A stretch of DNA of 64,000 bases from Neostapfia colusana (Eukaryota > Streptophyta > Magnoliopsida > Poales > Poaceae). Location of the stretch: contig JASWHV010000012.1 in the NCBI GenBank assembly GCA_030760725.1, positions 56,575,652 to 56,639,651 of the forward strand. The letters are read 5' to 3'. The position numbers were made by a program, and so were the translations under genes. Of this stretch, positions 1-11,691 are shown one piece after another. Below the pieces are notes generated by a model. That model was not told the origin of the DNA. It saw only the letters and a program-made list of their open reading frames with translations, and did not search any database. Position 1 is the first letter of the stretch. Each line of letters begins with the position of its first letter.

Positions 1-2
1 TC

Positions 3-623
3 GTCAACTCTAGGGAGGCACGACCTGCGAGAGGTAGCTCCTCGGAGTCTTCGGCTGCTGGCGCAGGCTCCTCCAGCCGTCGTGTCACCGAGAGAGATCT
101 CGAAGTCATGGTGCTTTGGGAGAGCTTGGCTCGGCAGGAGGAGGCCTTAGCGAGAGAGCGAGAGAACAACAGGGCTGCCATGGCGTACCATGCATCCTAT
201 ATGGCATAGATGCAAGCGGCAATGGAAGTAAGATACATACAATTATACTTTAATTACATTGCATTTCAATTGGTTTTGTAAATTGTAATGTTTGAAATGA
301 CAGGCGCTAGCTCGACAGCAAGGGCAGCAAATCCAAATACCGTTGTGGCAGCCACCTCCGTTCATGCTGCAGCTGTCGCCACCACAGGAGCAGTTTCCTG
401 GAGTACAGGTACAAAAAGGAAGTTACATTAAGTGGGAGCCCCAACCGCTAAGAATCCTAATGAACCTAGAAAAAGAATTGTAAACTTGTACATATGTCAC
501 TGTGTTTCGCAGGGATCAGGGACGGAGGCTCAGACTCCATCGCCGCAGCTAAGGGCGCCAGGTTCGCCGTGGCAGGATGACTGCTTCGCTCCCGGAGGTA
601 GTGGATGGGGTAGTAATCAATAG
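3..623 (+). pseudogene. CACTA transposon-encoded gene, last three exons (with internal stop)
   Basis: Three exons join in one frame. Exon 1 is 3-227, followed by an intron 228-303 (GT..AG). Exon 2 is 304-408, followed by an intron 409-512 (GT..AG, with a T-rich tract before the AG). Exon 3 is 513-623 and ends in TAG. Both junctions are phase 0. The visible protein is a low-complexity C-terminal tail: Ser/Ala-rich, then an acidic-basic helix (ERDLEVMVLWESLARQEEAL), then Gln/Pro-rich sequence, as in the C-terminal tails of plant CACTA (En/Spm) proteins. An in-frame TAG at 207-209 in exon 1 suggests this copy is broken. No catalytic residues are visible because the core lies to the left of the window. 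The splice model rests on sequence only. Confidence 0.65.
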
Positions 624-785
624 ATTTGTGATTTTGTTTTTGATTGTGTGGATGTCAGACTTCGTGATCGTGGATGTGTACTATTGCACTTTGTTGTGAT
701 TTTATATATCAAACTGTTTTGTTGTTGTCTATTGATTTGGATGTGTAGCTGGCCATCGAGCCAGGTTAACCCTTTTCTGTTTTTT

Positions 786-1170
786 TTAAAAAAATGGAAA
801 ATCTTATATAAGACGGCCTGTATAGTTTATATACAACGGTCTCTATACAGGGCCGTCGTAAATAAGCCTAAATTATATACGACGGCTGGGCCCACAGCCA
901 GGGCTCAGACGCTGTCGTATATAAGCTCTTATATACGACACCCAGGGCCCAGCTGTCGTATATAAAGGCCCCAGCCCACTGGGCCAATTCTACGAAACGG
1001 GCCGTTGTATATAAGTGGCCGTCGTATATATACTGTTATATACGACGGTGCCGTCATATATAACTATATATACGACAAAATATATACGACGGCCACAAAC
1101 CGTCGTATATAAACAACTGCCGTCGCATATAGGTTATATACGACGGCTTCTACTTCATATACGGCGGTTT
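786..1170. repeat. CACTA subterminal repeat array
   Basis: Many copies of a roughly 10-12 bp unit, tatacgacggc, and its complement gccgtcgtatata alternate in both orientations over about 385 bp next to the terminus. In CACTA elements such subterminal repeats are binding sites for the element-encoded DNA-binding protein (TNPA in En/Spm). Some units are degenerate (tatacaacgg, tatacggcgg). The mixed orientation could let the single strand fold extensively. Confidence 0.85.
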
Positions 1171-1203
1171 TAGCCATCGTATGCTGACGGGAATCCTGTA
1201 GTG
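1171..1203. repeat. CACTA right terminal inverted repeat
   Basis: On the complement this reads CACTACAGGATTCCCGTCAG and continues into the subterminal repeats. The outermost five bases, CACTA, define the superfamily. The length of the true inverted repeat cannot be measured because the partner end is outside the window; the end at 1203 is fixed by comparison with the uninterrupted LTR at 22328. Confidence 0.88.
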
Positions 1204-1206
1204 CAG
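1204..1206. repeat. 3-bp target site duplication (CAG) of the CACTA element
   Basis: CAG abuts the CACTA terminus and matches the CAG at 22328-22330 in the uninterrupted 5' LTR of element A. Three bases is the usual CACTA duplication length. The second copy is outside the window. Confidence 0.7.
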
Positions 1207-4200
1207 CCCTAGGGCAACCCACACTAGCTGCACGTCTCAGCTCAGCGCGGCGTGTACAGCTCCCACTCAGCCGTGGTCACCGACGGAGGGTAACCCTCGC
1301 AGGTGGACTCGTACTCCGAGTCCGTGGGTGGCTCCTCACCTGAAAAACACTTAAGCAGCAACCGTGAGCACGATGGCTCAACAAGACTTAACCGACTCAC
1401 CTAAGCATGGAACTGTACATGAGGGGTACAATGGACATAGGATAGTAACAGTGCGTCAATGGACACGCCTACAAGTTCATCCTTAGTTCATCTTTTAGCC
1501 ACAAGTTAACAGTTCGGAAATCTGAAGTTTAGTAAGCAATATTTGGTGGCACACAGGTAGCAATGCAATTATATCATAACAGCAGTATTGAATCATAGCA
1601 TTCCATAAATTATCTATGTTACGATGCAGTGAACAAGCGGTACTCGTCACTGCAAGGGACGGCAAATCGACTCGATATACACCTGCAGGGAAACCCAAAG
1701 AACACGTCACGTACGCCCACCCGTGGAGCTGCACAGCACGCTCACTCGATGTCGTACGGGACAACCTTTCGCCCAACAGCCCAAACGTCGAACCGGTCGC
1801 ACCGAAACGAGCAGGAGGTTCCCCACATGGAGCATCTCTCTATGACCGTTGGCAGATTTCCACCTTGCTGCCCTCAACCTACACCTATAAATCAGTGTGC
1901 TATGCCTCGACACCCGGAGGTTTAGGCTACATCGGTTTATCGGGGCCATATATATCCGATATGCCTTCGGTACGTTCAATACTTGTTTAACAGGGCCGCA
2001 CACGGATCGGTCCTCAATCGACACGGACAGGGCTGCGCACACAAGACTTCCTCTTGCTGCGCCATAGCCCCTGCCTAGTCTCATTTTAATTACTAATGTG
2101 ATCTCACATCACTCAACCGAACCCGTGTGTCCCAAGCCTATCTCGCGAGTCGATTCCAACTACTCGACTTGTACCGAAGTCCTATGAATCATTAAGCATA
2201 GCCTATCTATTCGAGGTCTTAGACACTACCCTCACTCTTATGGAAAAGTTATGGTTATGCAAATGGGTTTCCATTCATCCTACACCTAATGCACATTCAT
2301 ACATCACCCTAATTATGTGAACAAAGCAAAACTTGGTAAAAGAGTTAATGCAAACCGGGGCTTGCCTTGTTGCTGCTGGTCAGTGCTCAAGTCTTCTTCC
2401 AGAAGGAGGAAGTCCAGTACTTCCGTAGTTTCTTCGCCTTCAGCGACTACACGTTAATGAAATACTACATGTCAATTGAAATGCAATGTGTAACTTGAAT
2501 ACATAATACTAATAACTCTAGCTAGCCCTTCCCTTTGGTTCTGAAATTTTTATGGTGGCTTGGTAGGGTCCTAACCAGAGTCTTGACCAAGTTTCATTTG
2601 AAACAAAGTTCATTTGAACTTTGTACAAATAAAAGCCCATTTGGTTAATATTTGAGCCTCTAAGTAATTCCAGGGGTTTTCATGGCTCCAACCATTACTT
2701 TCTGGAAACTAGAATTTAATATGGTTCTAATGGAGTTGGTTTCATGTCATTTGAAGAATTCTACTGAAAGTTATGCCGTAATTAAGACTTGAGAAAATCT
2801 GAAAAATGTTTCTGTACATTTTTCTATTTTCTCGGTGCAGTTCTCTTAATCACCCCATTAGGGTAACTAAATAACTTGGATGAGTCTGAAAATTTTACTA
2901 GAATTCAGGGATTTTCCATTGAACCTCTCAGCCAAATTTCAGAATTTTTCATAAAGTAGTTCTCCAGATAAAATCCCCAACAGTTTAAACTTTAGGGATT
3001 TAATTCTGGAAAACTATTCACTTTCAGGAGCCGAAATTGGTATTGCAGGAAAGAACTCATAATTCTGAGTTCAGCAAACTTTGGTTCATCGAATTTGGAG
3101 TTTCCTAGCCAAAGTTCTATTCATTTGAAGATTGAACTAAAACTGGAAATTCTAAAAATGTTTAAATCCTGCGGGTGGGTCCATCGCACACGTGTCGACC
3201 GCTGGAGCCGAGCCACATGGGGCCACAGACTCCTTCCCGCACGGCCACACTGGATCCTGGACCACAGGGAATCCCGTACGGTTACCTCCAGCAACTGACG
3301 AGTGGGGCCTCCCCCATTCGTCTTCCTCCAGTCACCCGCGCGACCCCGCTGCTGAGCTCGCCGGAGCTCTCGCCGGGAAGGGGTTCCGGCCCCCGGAACA
3401 TGCTAATTTTCGCCGCCACTGCATATTTTTGTGCGAGGAACACGTTGCCAGCCTTACCTCGGATCGAGGATGGCCGGAAAACTAGGCGCGATTGCGACAG
3501 TAGCTGAGGTAACTTCGCGGCGTTGCTAGGGCATTGTACTGTCCCAAACATGCTACAGTTAGCTCCTACAGCATCGCCATGACCTAGGGAGCAACGTACA
3601 GGGCTCTGATCTTGCGAGAAACATCGGCAACTAGGGGCTCACCATGTGACCTAGGGCGATTTCGGGGAAACTGGAAAAACTCGAAGAACTAAGGGTTTCC
3701 TCGATGGTTCTTCCTAGTTCTTGATCCCACGTGCCCGCCCGGATGTCTACAACTGGGTTTCTAGGTCTGGGGAGGAGTGGTTCGGTGTGTGAGGCGAATT
3801 TGCCGATTTACCCAAACCGGTCTATATCGCATGTTCTTCGCAAGAACTGAAATTCCGGCCAGCACACCTCATGGCATGCGGCCGGCGTTGTTGGACAGGG
3901 AGCACACTTCCAGGCGAACCTCCTGGCCCGCTCAACTCGACGGGGAATCAAGCCTAGCGGCCGGGCTGGGAGTTTTCGGTCGCGGTGGCTCTATCCAGTG
4001 TGGAATGAAAACAAGGAGCTCAGGGGCAGTTTACCGTGGATGGGGCGCCGGGGTATCGTGTCTATCACGTCGAGGACGCCTCAGCGAAGCACGGGGTGAG
4101 CTCAGACTCGCTTGCTAGCTGCTGGGATGGGAAGACGTCGGAGCACCGAAGTTTTCGGGTGTGCGGCGGTGTTTCTTCGTCGAGGGTTTCGGGAACGGTT

Positions 4201-4993
4201 AAGACCGCGACGGGAGTTGGTTCCGGGGGGAAATATCGCCGGGCGACCGCTTCGTCGATGTGCGCTGTGGGTTGGCGCTCGGGAGGTGGCGTTCGGGGAA
4301 GCAGCTCGCTGGCGCACGGAGGGAGTTTGCTTCGGTGAGAAACAGAGCGCTGTCCGGTGTTGCACTTCCCTCCCACTGCCTTGTGGGCCCAACTTTCCCC
4401 CTAATCCTTTCCTCCCCATTTCTTTTGTAAATATCCCAGCTACTAAACATTGAATGAGAGACTTAGCCCCCAAGTACTGGTTTGAATTTGAGTTCTCAAA
4501 TTTAAACTTTGTTGGGTTAAATTTGCTTCACGTTTAAACTGAAATTCAAATTCAGTTTTGAATTATTGCAAATTTAGCTCTGAAAAGATGAATTCCAATG
4601 GGGATGAAAATTGGTTGGCTAACTCAGAAAAATGTGCTGAGTTTGAATATGAAGCTAACTTTTGAATTTGAGGGATGAAAGTTGCTGCAATTTGAATTTA
4701 CATTCAAATTGGCCTCTTTTTCAAGTACCTCCAAAAGTGCCTCAAAAAGTGTTGGATTTGCATGAAACTTAGCTTGAACCTTCCCAAGACTTTTCAAGTC
4801 CTAGGGGTGAGCTCAACCTTTCAAGTTCATGTGTAGAAATCCTACTTTGTGGAAGTGAAGGCTTTCCCCTCTAATCACTCTTTTGATGGAGGTTACTTGC
4901 TCTTCACAATTTTCCCTAAGATATCCACAATAAAACTGTGGTGTTGTGAGGTGATGAAAAGTTTTTTCAAGTCCCTTTTCTTGGGCTTTTACA
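1204..4993 (-). repeat. 3' LTR of element A (truncated at left by the CACTA insertion)
   Basis: Aligns along its whole length with 22328-26105, with scattered substitutions and small indels. The minus-strand start TGTAAAAGCCC at 4993 directly follows the polypurine tract. It holds short GC-rich open frames in several phases (for example around 3180-3500 and 4040-4450) that also occur in the other LTR. These are explained by LTR duplication and are not called as genes. Confidence 0.9.
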
Positions 4994-5008
4994 TCCCTCC
5001 CCCCTTAA
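4994..5008 (-). other. Polypurine tract of element A
   Basis: On the minus strand a purine run of the form AAGGGGGGAGGGA lies directly before the LTR start TGTAAAAG. This is the plus-strand priming site for reverse transcription. Element C has an almost identical tract at 37458-37470. Confidence 0.88.
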
Positions 5009-5059
5009 AAGAATCTCGTCCCGAGATTACAAAAGAAGAGATAGCGATGTAATAGGGAC

Positions 5060-8000
5060 TTACCCATGCTGAGATGCCATGAACTCCGGGTAATTTGAGC
5101 GAAGGAATTCCTCGCTCTCCCACGTTGCTTCTTCGGCAGTGTGGTTGCTCCAGAGTATTTTGTAGAACCACAACGTTTGGCTATGCGTGGTTTGGGCTTT
5201 CTCATCAAGAATTGCCACTGGATATTCATCATGTGTCAAATCTGGTTGCAGCTCGCCGATGTCTTCGGTAGGAACAGAAGCGGTATGTTTCAGACATTTT
5301 CTCAGCTGGGAGACATGGAAAAATGTCATGGACACCAGCAAGAGACGCTGGTAGCGCCAGTCTATACGCCGCTGGTCTACACTTCTCGGTGGAGCATAGG
5401 GTCCAATGAAACGGGGAGCGAGCTTCCCCTTGACACCGAACCGGTGCACGCCCTTCATTGGAGACACACAGAGGTACACTTGTTCACCGACGTCAAAGTG
5501 CAACGGCCTACGCCTCTTATCAGCATAGCTCTTATGCCGGGATTGAACGTCCTTCAAGTTGGCTTGAATCGTCCGAACGCGCTCTTCGGCGTCGTTCACC
5601 ACATCAACCCCGAATGTGACCCTTTCACCGGACTCGCACCAATTTAATGTGGTGCGGCATTTACGACCGTAGAGAGCTTCATAGGGTGCCATCTTGATAC
5701 TCGCCTGATAGCCGTTGTTGTACGAGAATTCCGCCAATGGTAGGTGATCATCCTAGTTCCTACCATGGTGGATGGCACATGCTCTCAACATGTCTTCCAG
5801 AACTTGATTCACCCTCTCTGTCTGGCCATCTGTCTTAGGGTGGTAGGCGGAGCTCCTAATCAGCTTGGTACCCAATGCAGCGTGTAGCTGCTCCCAAAAG
5901 CGAGATACAAACAATGCACCCTGGTCTGAGACTATGGTCTTGGGTACGCCATGTAAGCATAGGATCCTGGCGATATATAACTCCGCATATCTGTTGGCAT
6001 GGAAATGTGTATGCACGGGGATGAAGTGAGCTGACTTGGTTAGTTGGTCAATGATCACCCAAATGGAATCATGTTTGTTGGATGTTAAGGGTAATCCCAC
6101 AATGAAATCCATGCTCACATCTTCCCATTTCCATGCTGGAATTTTCAGGGGTTGCAACAGCCCTGATTTCCTCATATGATCCGCCTTCACTCGTCTACAC
6201 GTATCACACTCGGGTACGTACTTCGCTACCTCCCTCTTCATCCGTGTCCACCAAAATTTCTTTTTCAAATCCTGGTACATTTTGTTGCTGCCCGGATGAA
6301 TGGAGTACTTAGACAAGTGATCTTCATCGAGGATCTTCTTCCTCAGCTCCATATCCCGGGGTACGACTATGCGGTCATTGAACCATAGCGTCCCCTCATC
6401 ATCCTTCTGGAAACATTTGATCTCCTCGTTGTCTATCCGTCTCCGGAGATGTGCCATGTTTTTATCATCTTTCTGAGCTGCAATGATGTCCTCCCTAATA
6501 GTAGGGATGAGGGCAAGGTTATAAAGTGACCCATAAGGAACCAAGTATAAACTCGGCTCTTCCTCCTCCACCGGTGTAATGGTGAGGTGATGGACATGTG
6601 ATTTCCGACTCAGCGCGTCGGCAACCACATTTGCCTTGCCGGGGTGGTAATGGATCTCAATTTCATAATCTTTGATCAGTTCTAACCACCTCCTTTGCCT
6701 CATGTTAAGCTCCTTCTGGGTGAAAATATATTTCAAGCTCTTGTGGTCTGTGTAGAGGTGCACCAGATTCCCCAGAAGATAGTGCCTCCACATTTTCAGC
6801 GCCAAAACCAGTAAAGCAAGCTCAAGATCATGAGTCGGATAGTGCTGCTCATGGTTCCGAAGTTGGCGTGAGCCATATGCGACCACACGTCCTTCCTGCA
6901 TCAACACGCAGCCGAGCCCAATACCAGACGCGTCACAATACACGTCGAAGGGCTTTGTTGTATCCGGCTGAGCTAAGACCGGGGCTATGGTGAGATGCTT
7001 TACCAATGCTTGGAACGCTCCTTCACACACCGTGTTCCAAACATATTTCGTTCCCTTCTTCAGCAGTTCTGTCATCGGTTTAGCGAGCTTGGAGAAACTT
7101 GGAATAAATCTCCGATAGTATCCCGCTAACCCGAGGAAGCTTCTGACTTCATAAACTGAAGTGGGAGCTTTCCATTTCAGCACTTGCTCTATCTTGCTTG
7201 GGTCAACCACAATGCCTTCGGCAGAGATAATATGTCCCAAGAATGGCACTTGGCTAATCCAAAACTCGCATTTGCTGAACTTGGCGTAGAGCTTGTGGTC
7301 TCGTAATCGTTGAAGAACGATCCTCAAGTGTTTGGCATGTTCGGCATCTGTCTTGGAGTAAACCAAGATATCATCGATGAACACTACCACGAACTTGTCC
7401 AGCTCCGGCATGAACACCGAGTTCATGAGATACATGAAATGGGCTGAAGCATTTGTGAGACCAAAGGACATGATGAGATATTCATATAATCCATATCTCG
7501 TTGAGAAGGCCGTCTTCGGAATATCCTCCGCCCGGATCTTTATCTGATGATATCCAGAGCGAAGGTCCATCTTGGAGAACACACTTGCACCCACAAGTTG
7601 ATCAAACAATATGTCGATGCGGGGCAGTGGGTACTTATTCTTGATGGTGACGGCGTTGAGTGGCCGGTAGTCCACACACAGCCTCAAGGTTTCATCCTTC
7701 TTCTTCACGAACAGCGCCGAGCATCCCCAAGGCGAGGAACTCAGCCTAATGAAACCCTTGCTCAACAGATCATTGAGCTGTTCTTTCAGTTCAGCCAGCG
7801 AATTTGGAGCCATTTTGTATGGCCTCCGTGATATGGGCGTAGTCCCAGGTGCAAGCTCAATCTTGAACTCGACATCCCGTTCAGGTGGCATGCCCGGAAG
7901 ATCATCCGGGAACACGTCGGGGTACTCACGGACTACGGCAATGTCCTCCAACTTGAGAGCTTCAGTATTGTTGATCGCTGAAATCTCCCGGACTGGATTA

Positions 8001-8104
8001 TCTAATAAGAGCGACTGCGGACGGTGTAATGGGGAGTTGAGGTGAACCGTCCGTGATAGAATTTCCAGGACAGCGCCATGGTAGCTTAGCCATGACATTC
8101 CCAA
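5060..8104 (-). pseudogene. Element A pol: protease end, reverse transcriptase, RNase H, integrase, chromodomain
   Basis: A 783-codon open stretch (8104-5753) is followed, after one stop, by 225 more codons to 5060. The first residues, GMSWLSYHG, match the end of a retroviral-type protease, and the rest of protease is absent. Reverse transcriptase spans about residues 60-300, with FIDD at 242-245 (catalytic DD). RNase H follows, with YCDASG near 389-394, an acidic residue in HDLELA and TDHKS near 452. The integrase zinc finger is H596/H603/C633/C636 and its core is D666, D727, E763 (D-D-35-E). The second part carries the integrase tail and a chromodomain-like segment ending in EEATWE, which marks a chromovirus. 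The single break is TAG at 5753-5755, where relatives have Trp. No gag lies upstream. Confidence 0.9.
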
Positions 8105-8286
8105 GATTGCATCAATCTTCTGCCCCTCAGATCAGCTCTGCTTAAAAAGTTAGGGTGATTCAAAGTCACAGAATTTTTGGAACAATTTCAACAGCCCCTC
8201 CTTTGGGAAGTTGCTGTTTTCCACTCTGATTTCCACTGAATTCGGTGCTGAAATTTCAGAAACATTGAATTACAAGGATGTGACAC
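8105..8286 (-). other. Leader DNA of element A, pol-proximal part
   Basis: Non-coding DNA between the truncated start of pol and the insertion point of element B. It joins 20873-22094 once B and one copy of its duplication are set aside. No gag motif (zinc knuckle or capsid-like segment) is visible. Confidence 0.7.
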
Positions 8287-8291
8287 ATCTT
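8287..8291. repeat. Target site duplication of element B, left copy (ATCTT)
   Basis: ATCTT directly before the left LTR of B equals the five bases directly after its right LTR at 20868-20872. Five bases is the normal length for Ty3/gypsy integrases. Confidence 0.93.
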
Positions 8292-11200
8292 TGTCACACC
8301 CGGTTTCTACGAAGAACAACCGAGTGAATATCACATGTATGCCAGGATCATTTTCTCAAACATGTGATGACAAATAGTGAAGCATCATTTATAACAAGCC
8401 AGGTGTCAAATATAAACATGTCTTACAACGCATACGTCTCGATGGACTATAATAAGTTCATAACATGTAAATAAAATAGCAGCGGAATATTATTCTTGTG
8501 GGCTCCGTCACAGGCGTTGCTCGGGGAGTCCATGAACCTAAAATCCTTCTTCGGGTCCGAAGTCTTGGTCATTGAACGCCACATCATCCCCTTGACCTGA
8601 GCAGCAATTTAAACCAACAAATATGCAAGTTTGAGTACCGTTGGTACTCAGCAAGTGTGGAAAAGTTATGTCATGCATGGCTAGAACAAGGAGAGGTTGA
8701 ATTCATGGTTAAAGCACTATGCAATTATTACCTACCACCTTAGCTTGTTAAGCACCTACATTACTACACAGGTGAAATGGTCCCAATCTCCCATCCCATC
8801 AAATAACCATAACATCATTTCCAATGTTAAGCTCCCCGCTTAACATAGACAACTTCCAAAGTCACCATCCTCTAATCATGAATAAGTCCAAGCCGCTCTT
8901 GACCGTGAGCACGGCTGTCATGACAGTTTTGACTCTGCAGAGTTTGCACCACTGTACCCACATGTAGTGATTCCATCCCCCGTTGCCGGGTGGACTAAAA
9001 GAACCTCCATTATGCCAGTGGCCACGAACCATATTCACACTTCCCAGGTGTGTAGCCAGGAGAACACTATGAAGCCTTTACAAAGGGATTCCCGACGAGC
9101 GTGAGCCCACTGAGGTTTCACCCCTAACAGCATACAAGAGGTTCCAACCCCGCTGCAGTGGCCCCCTCTTGAGCCTTGCGTTTCATATGGTAGTCCAGCT
9201 GACACCTATTCCCCGCACCATCCAACACACCCATACTACGCCGGGGATACACCTAATTAATTGGCCAAGCTGCCCCATCTCTGCATGTGGTTGGCACGGT
9301 AAAGCCAGGTTACATGCTCCATGAATCGGTCCTTAGGATCCAGGCAAGTACTAAACACAAACCCGAGTCTTGTGCACCCAGCACCAACCAAACCATCCAA
9401 CTTGCCTTGATCCCTACCTCTACATAACTCATAATATCTCATTCAAGAGTAAGGTAAATAAATTGATGACATCATATCCCACTTATCCCATTCTAAGCAT
9501 GACTAAGCATAAGTAATATGAATGACATAATAAAATAAATCCCAACCCAAGCTACAAGGAAACAAGGTAATGCAATTCTAGGGAAACTTCCTAGCATGGG
9601 TTTCATATTTCAATTGACAATGCAATAAATTCTACCTACACATCCTAGTATAGGATCAAAGTGGTCAAGGACACTTGCCTTCTTCTTGCTGCTCTGAGAA
9701 TGGAAAGTCTTGGTCTTGGAAGGGAAGAAATTGCTCTGGGGCAGGTTCTACTCATGCCAATACACATAGCAGAAGAAAACACAATCCATAAGACATAGTT
9801 CACACTTTCACTTCATGCAAAACACACATACATACCTATGAAAGTCATTCACATTTCTATGTGTTGGGGTTACTCTACATGTGTGGATTTTTGGCTTACA
9901 TGCACTTTTAAACATATGTATATGATTTCTAACTTTTGTATTCAGATTTTTCTTTGCACACTATATACATGAATTTCAATTCTGGACAAATTCTTTATAT
10001 TCAATTAACACACTCTTTAGCTACCAAGTTTGCATGGAAGGTAATTTCCTATTCCAAGTGGGTTTTTAAACCTTCTACCACATCCCAAACTAAAGTCTTT
10101 GGATTTGGAGACTTCATTTATCATTTTCTAATTATGCATTCCTATTTTTTCTTTATTTTCCAGATTTATTTTCTATGCCTAAAAGTGAGTTTTAAGTATT
10201 AAATAGTAGGGCATAACATCTAAACAGAATAGGTTCTGATCTAATATATTAAATAATATGTTTTTGAACTTCACCTCCGATGTGAACTAATTCAAATTTA
10301 TTTTACTAATTTTCAGAATTATTTATTAACCTAAAAATGTGTTCCTAGAACTAATAAATATGAGCAACACCCAAACAGATTTCATTTCAGCCTAAAATTT
10401 ATTTTTAGTTCATTCTAAAGTTTTCCAAGTGTTAGTAGAGTTTAAACTTGAATTAGCACATGTGTTTGTCTTTCCTTTTAAATTTAAATCCTAGTCACAC
10501 ATTCAACTTTCTAAACTTAATACCATATAGGGTCAAAAAAGTAAGTTCACCCTACTATAGGGTCTAATTTATTATTTTACAAATTTCCCAGGGGTCTAAC
10601 TCTGCATAACAGAGGGGTTTTTATTAAGTCCAGGGGCTAAAACTGATTTTTAATTGAATTTACATGAATTTCTGAAGTTCCAGGGGCTAGATCAGAAGTT
10701 TCCGGGGCTACCTCGTATTTTCCGAGATCCCTAGGGGGTAGCACGTAAGAATCCCGGCCTTTATAATGCGGGGCCGACATGGACCGTCCGATTTAAAACA
10801 GACGGCTGAGATTATAACGTCAAACCGGTACGCGGGGATTTCAGTTCTACCGTGCGATTTAAAATAGACGGCGCACAAGCGGCCACGTCGCCCTGACCGT
10901 GCGCGGGCGGCGCTGCCCGGCGGCGCGCGGTGGCGGGAGGCGGCGATCTCGCTGGAAAACTTCGGATCTTCGTCTATTCTTCCTAAAACTGGGATTTCAT
11001 GGCATAGATCGGTAGAGGGGAGGTCGGGGATCTCACCTCGGGGTTTTTCTTGAGCTCGGAGGTCCTGGAAGGCGGTCGGCGATGAGGTCCGAGATGGAAT
11101 CGCTGCGGTGCTCGTCGGATCTGTGCCTAGAGCGCAAACCACCGAGTTTTCTGCACCTGCATGATTCCCCGGAGGCGGTGGAACAAGCTCGGCGCGTTAG

Positions 11201-11646
11201 ATCAGAAATCCCGAGCGAAGATCGAGAGAAAACGGCCGGAGAAGCTCTGGTTCTCACCGGGAGGAAAAGCAGCCGATCGTGGGGAAAAAACTGGGCGATG
11301 CCGGCGTTTTTATAGAAGAGGGAGGGCGGCTTATTTGTATAGATCGAGCCAGAGTCGTCCGGGACCGGGAGTCGGGCTGGGGACGCGGAATTTCGGGTTA
11401 GTTGCGATCGGGCGCGCGGAAGAGGGAAAGGGGGGGCGCGCGGCTGCGGGCTGGCGCGGGGGTGGGTGGGCCGGCTGGTGGGTTTCGGCCCACTGGCCGG
11501 GGGTTTCGTTTTCCACTTTTTCTTTTTCTTTTTCTTTTCAGTTTTGAGTTGAATTTGAATTCCAAATTGAATTTGAATTTCTGCACCACATGCAATACGT
11601 CCAAAAAATTTTAAATTCCCCTCTTAACAGGTTTTGGGGTGTGACA
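8292..11646 (-). repeat. 3' LTR of element B
   Basis: 3355 bp, matching 17471-20867. The plus-strand edges are TGTCACACCCGG and GGTTTTGGGGTGTGACA. The sense-strand start lies at 11646, beside the polypurine tract. The GC-rich zone at about 10740-11500 gives long chance frames on both strands. A 144-codon minus-strand frame (10708-11142) stays open in both LTRs but resembles nothing I recognise, so it is not called as a gene. Confidence 0.93.
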
Positions 11647-11661
11647 GCTCTACCCTCCTTA
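11647..11661 (-). other. Polypurine tract of element B
   Basis: On the minus strand TAAGGAGGGTAGAGC runs directly into the LTR start TGTCACACC. It is the plus-strand primer for reverse transcription and is less G-rich than the tracts of A and C. Confidence 0.8.
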
Positions 11662-11691
11662 AAAGAAATCCCGTCCTTGAGATTGGTGGTT

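Larger units (their letters stand above)
1..1203 (+). mobile_element. CACTA (En/Spm-type) DNA transposon, right end
   Basis: The right-hand end of a CACTA transposon; the left end lies outside the window. Three things show this. The 3' exons of a plus-strand gene end at 623. A block of short direct and inverted repeats built on tatacgacgg runs from about 786 to 1170. The sequence then ends at 1203 in the complement of CACTACAGGATTC, the diagnostic CACTA terminus. The flanking DNA from 1204 matches the LTR copy at 22328 onward, so the edge is exact. The element is inserted in the 3' LTR of gypsy element A, and the 3-bp target CAG follows it directly. Size and transposase class cannot be judged from this end alone. 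Confidence 0.9.

Noticed and set aside
1883..1898. TATA-like CCTATAAATC in the LTRs of A and C
   Set aside because: In element sense it points backwards, and H lacks it. An antisense promoter is possible but nothing else supports it.
3175..3551. Overlapping frames in the A LTR as a host gene
   Set aside because: All lie in LTR sequence duplicated at 24300-24600, with no intron, domain or conserved start.
10708..11142. 144-codon minus-strand frame in the B LTR, open again at 19882-20316
   Set aside because: It lies in a GC-rich LTR zone, resembles no known protein, and its presence in both LTRs follows from LTR duplication.
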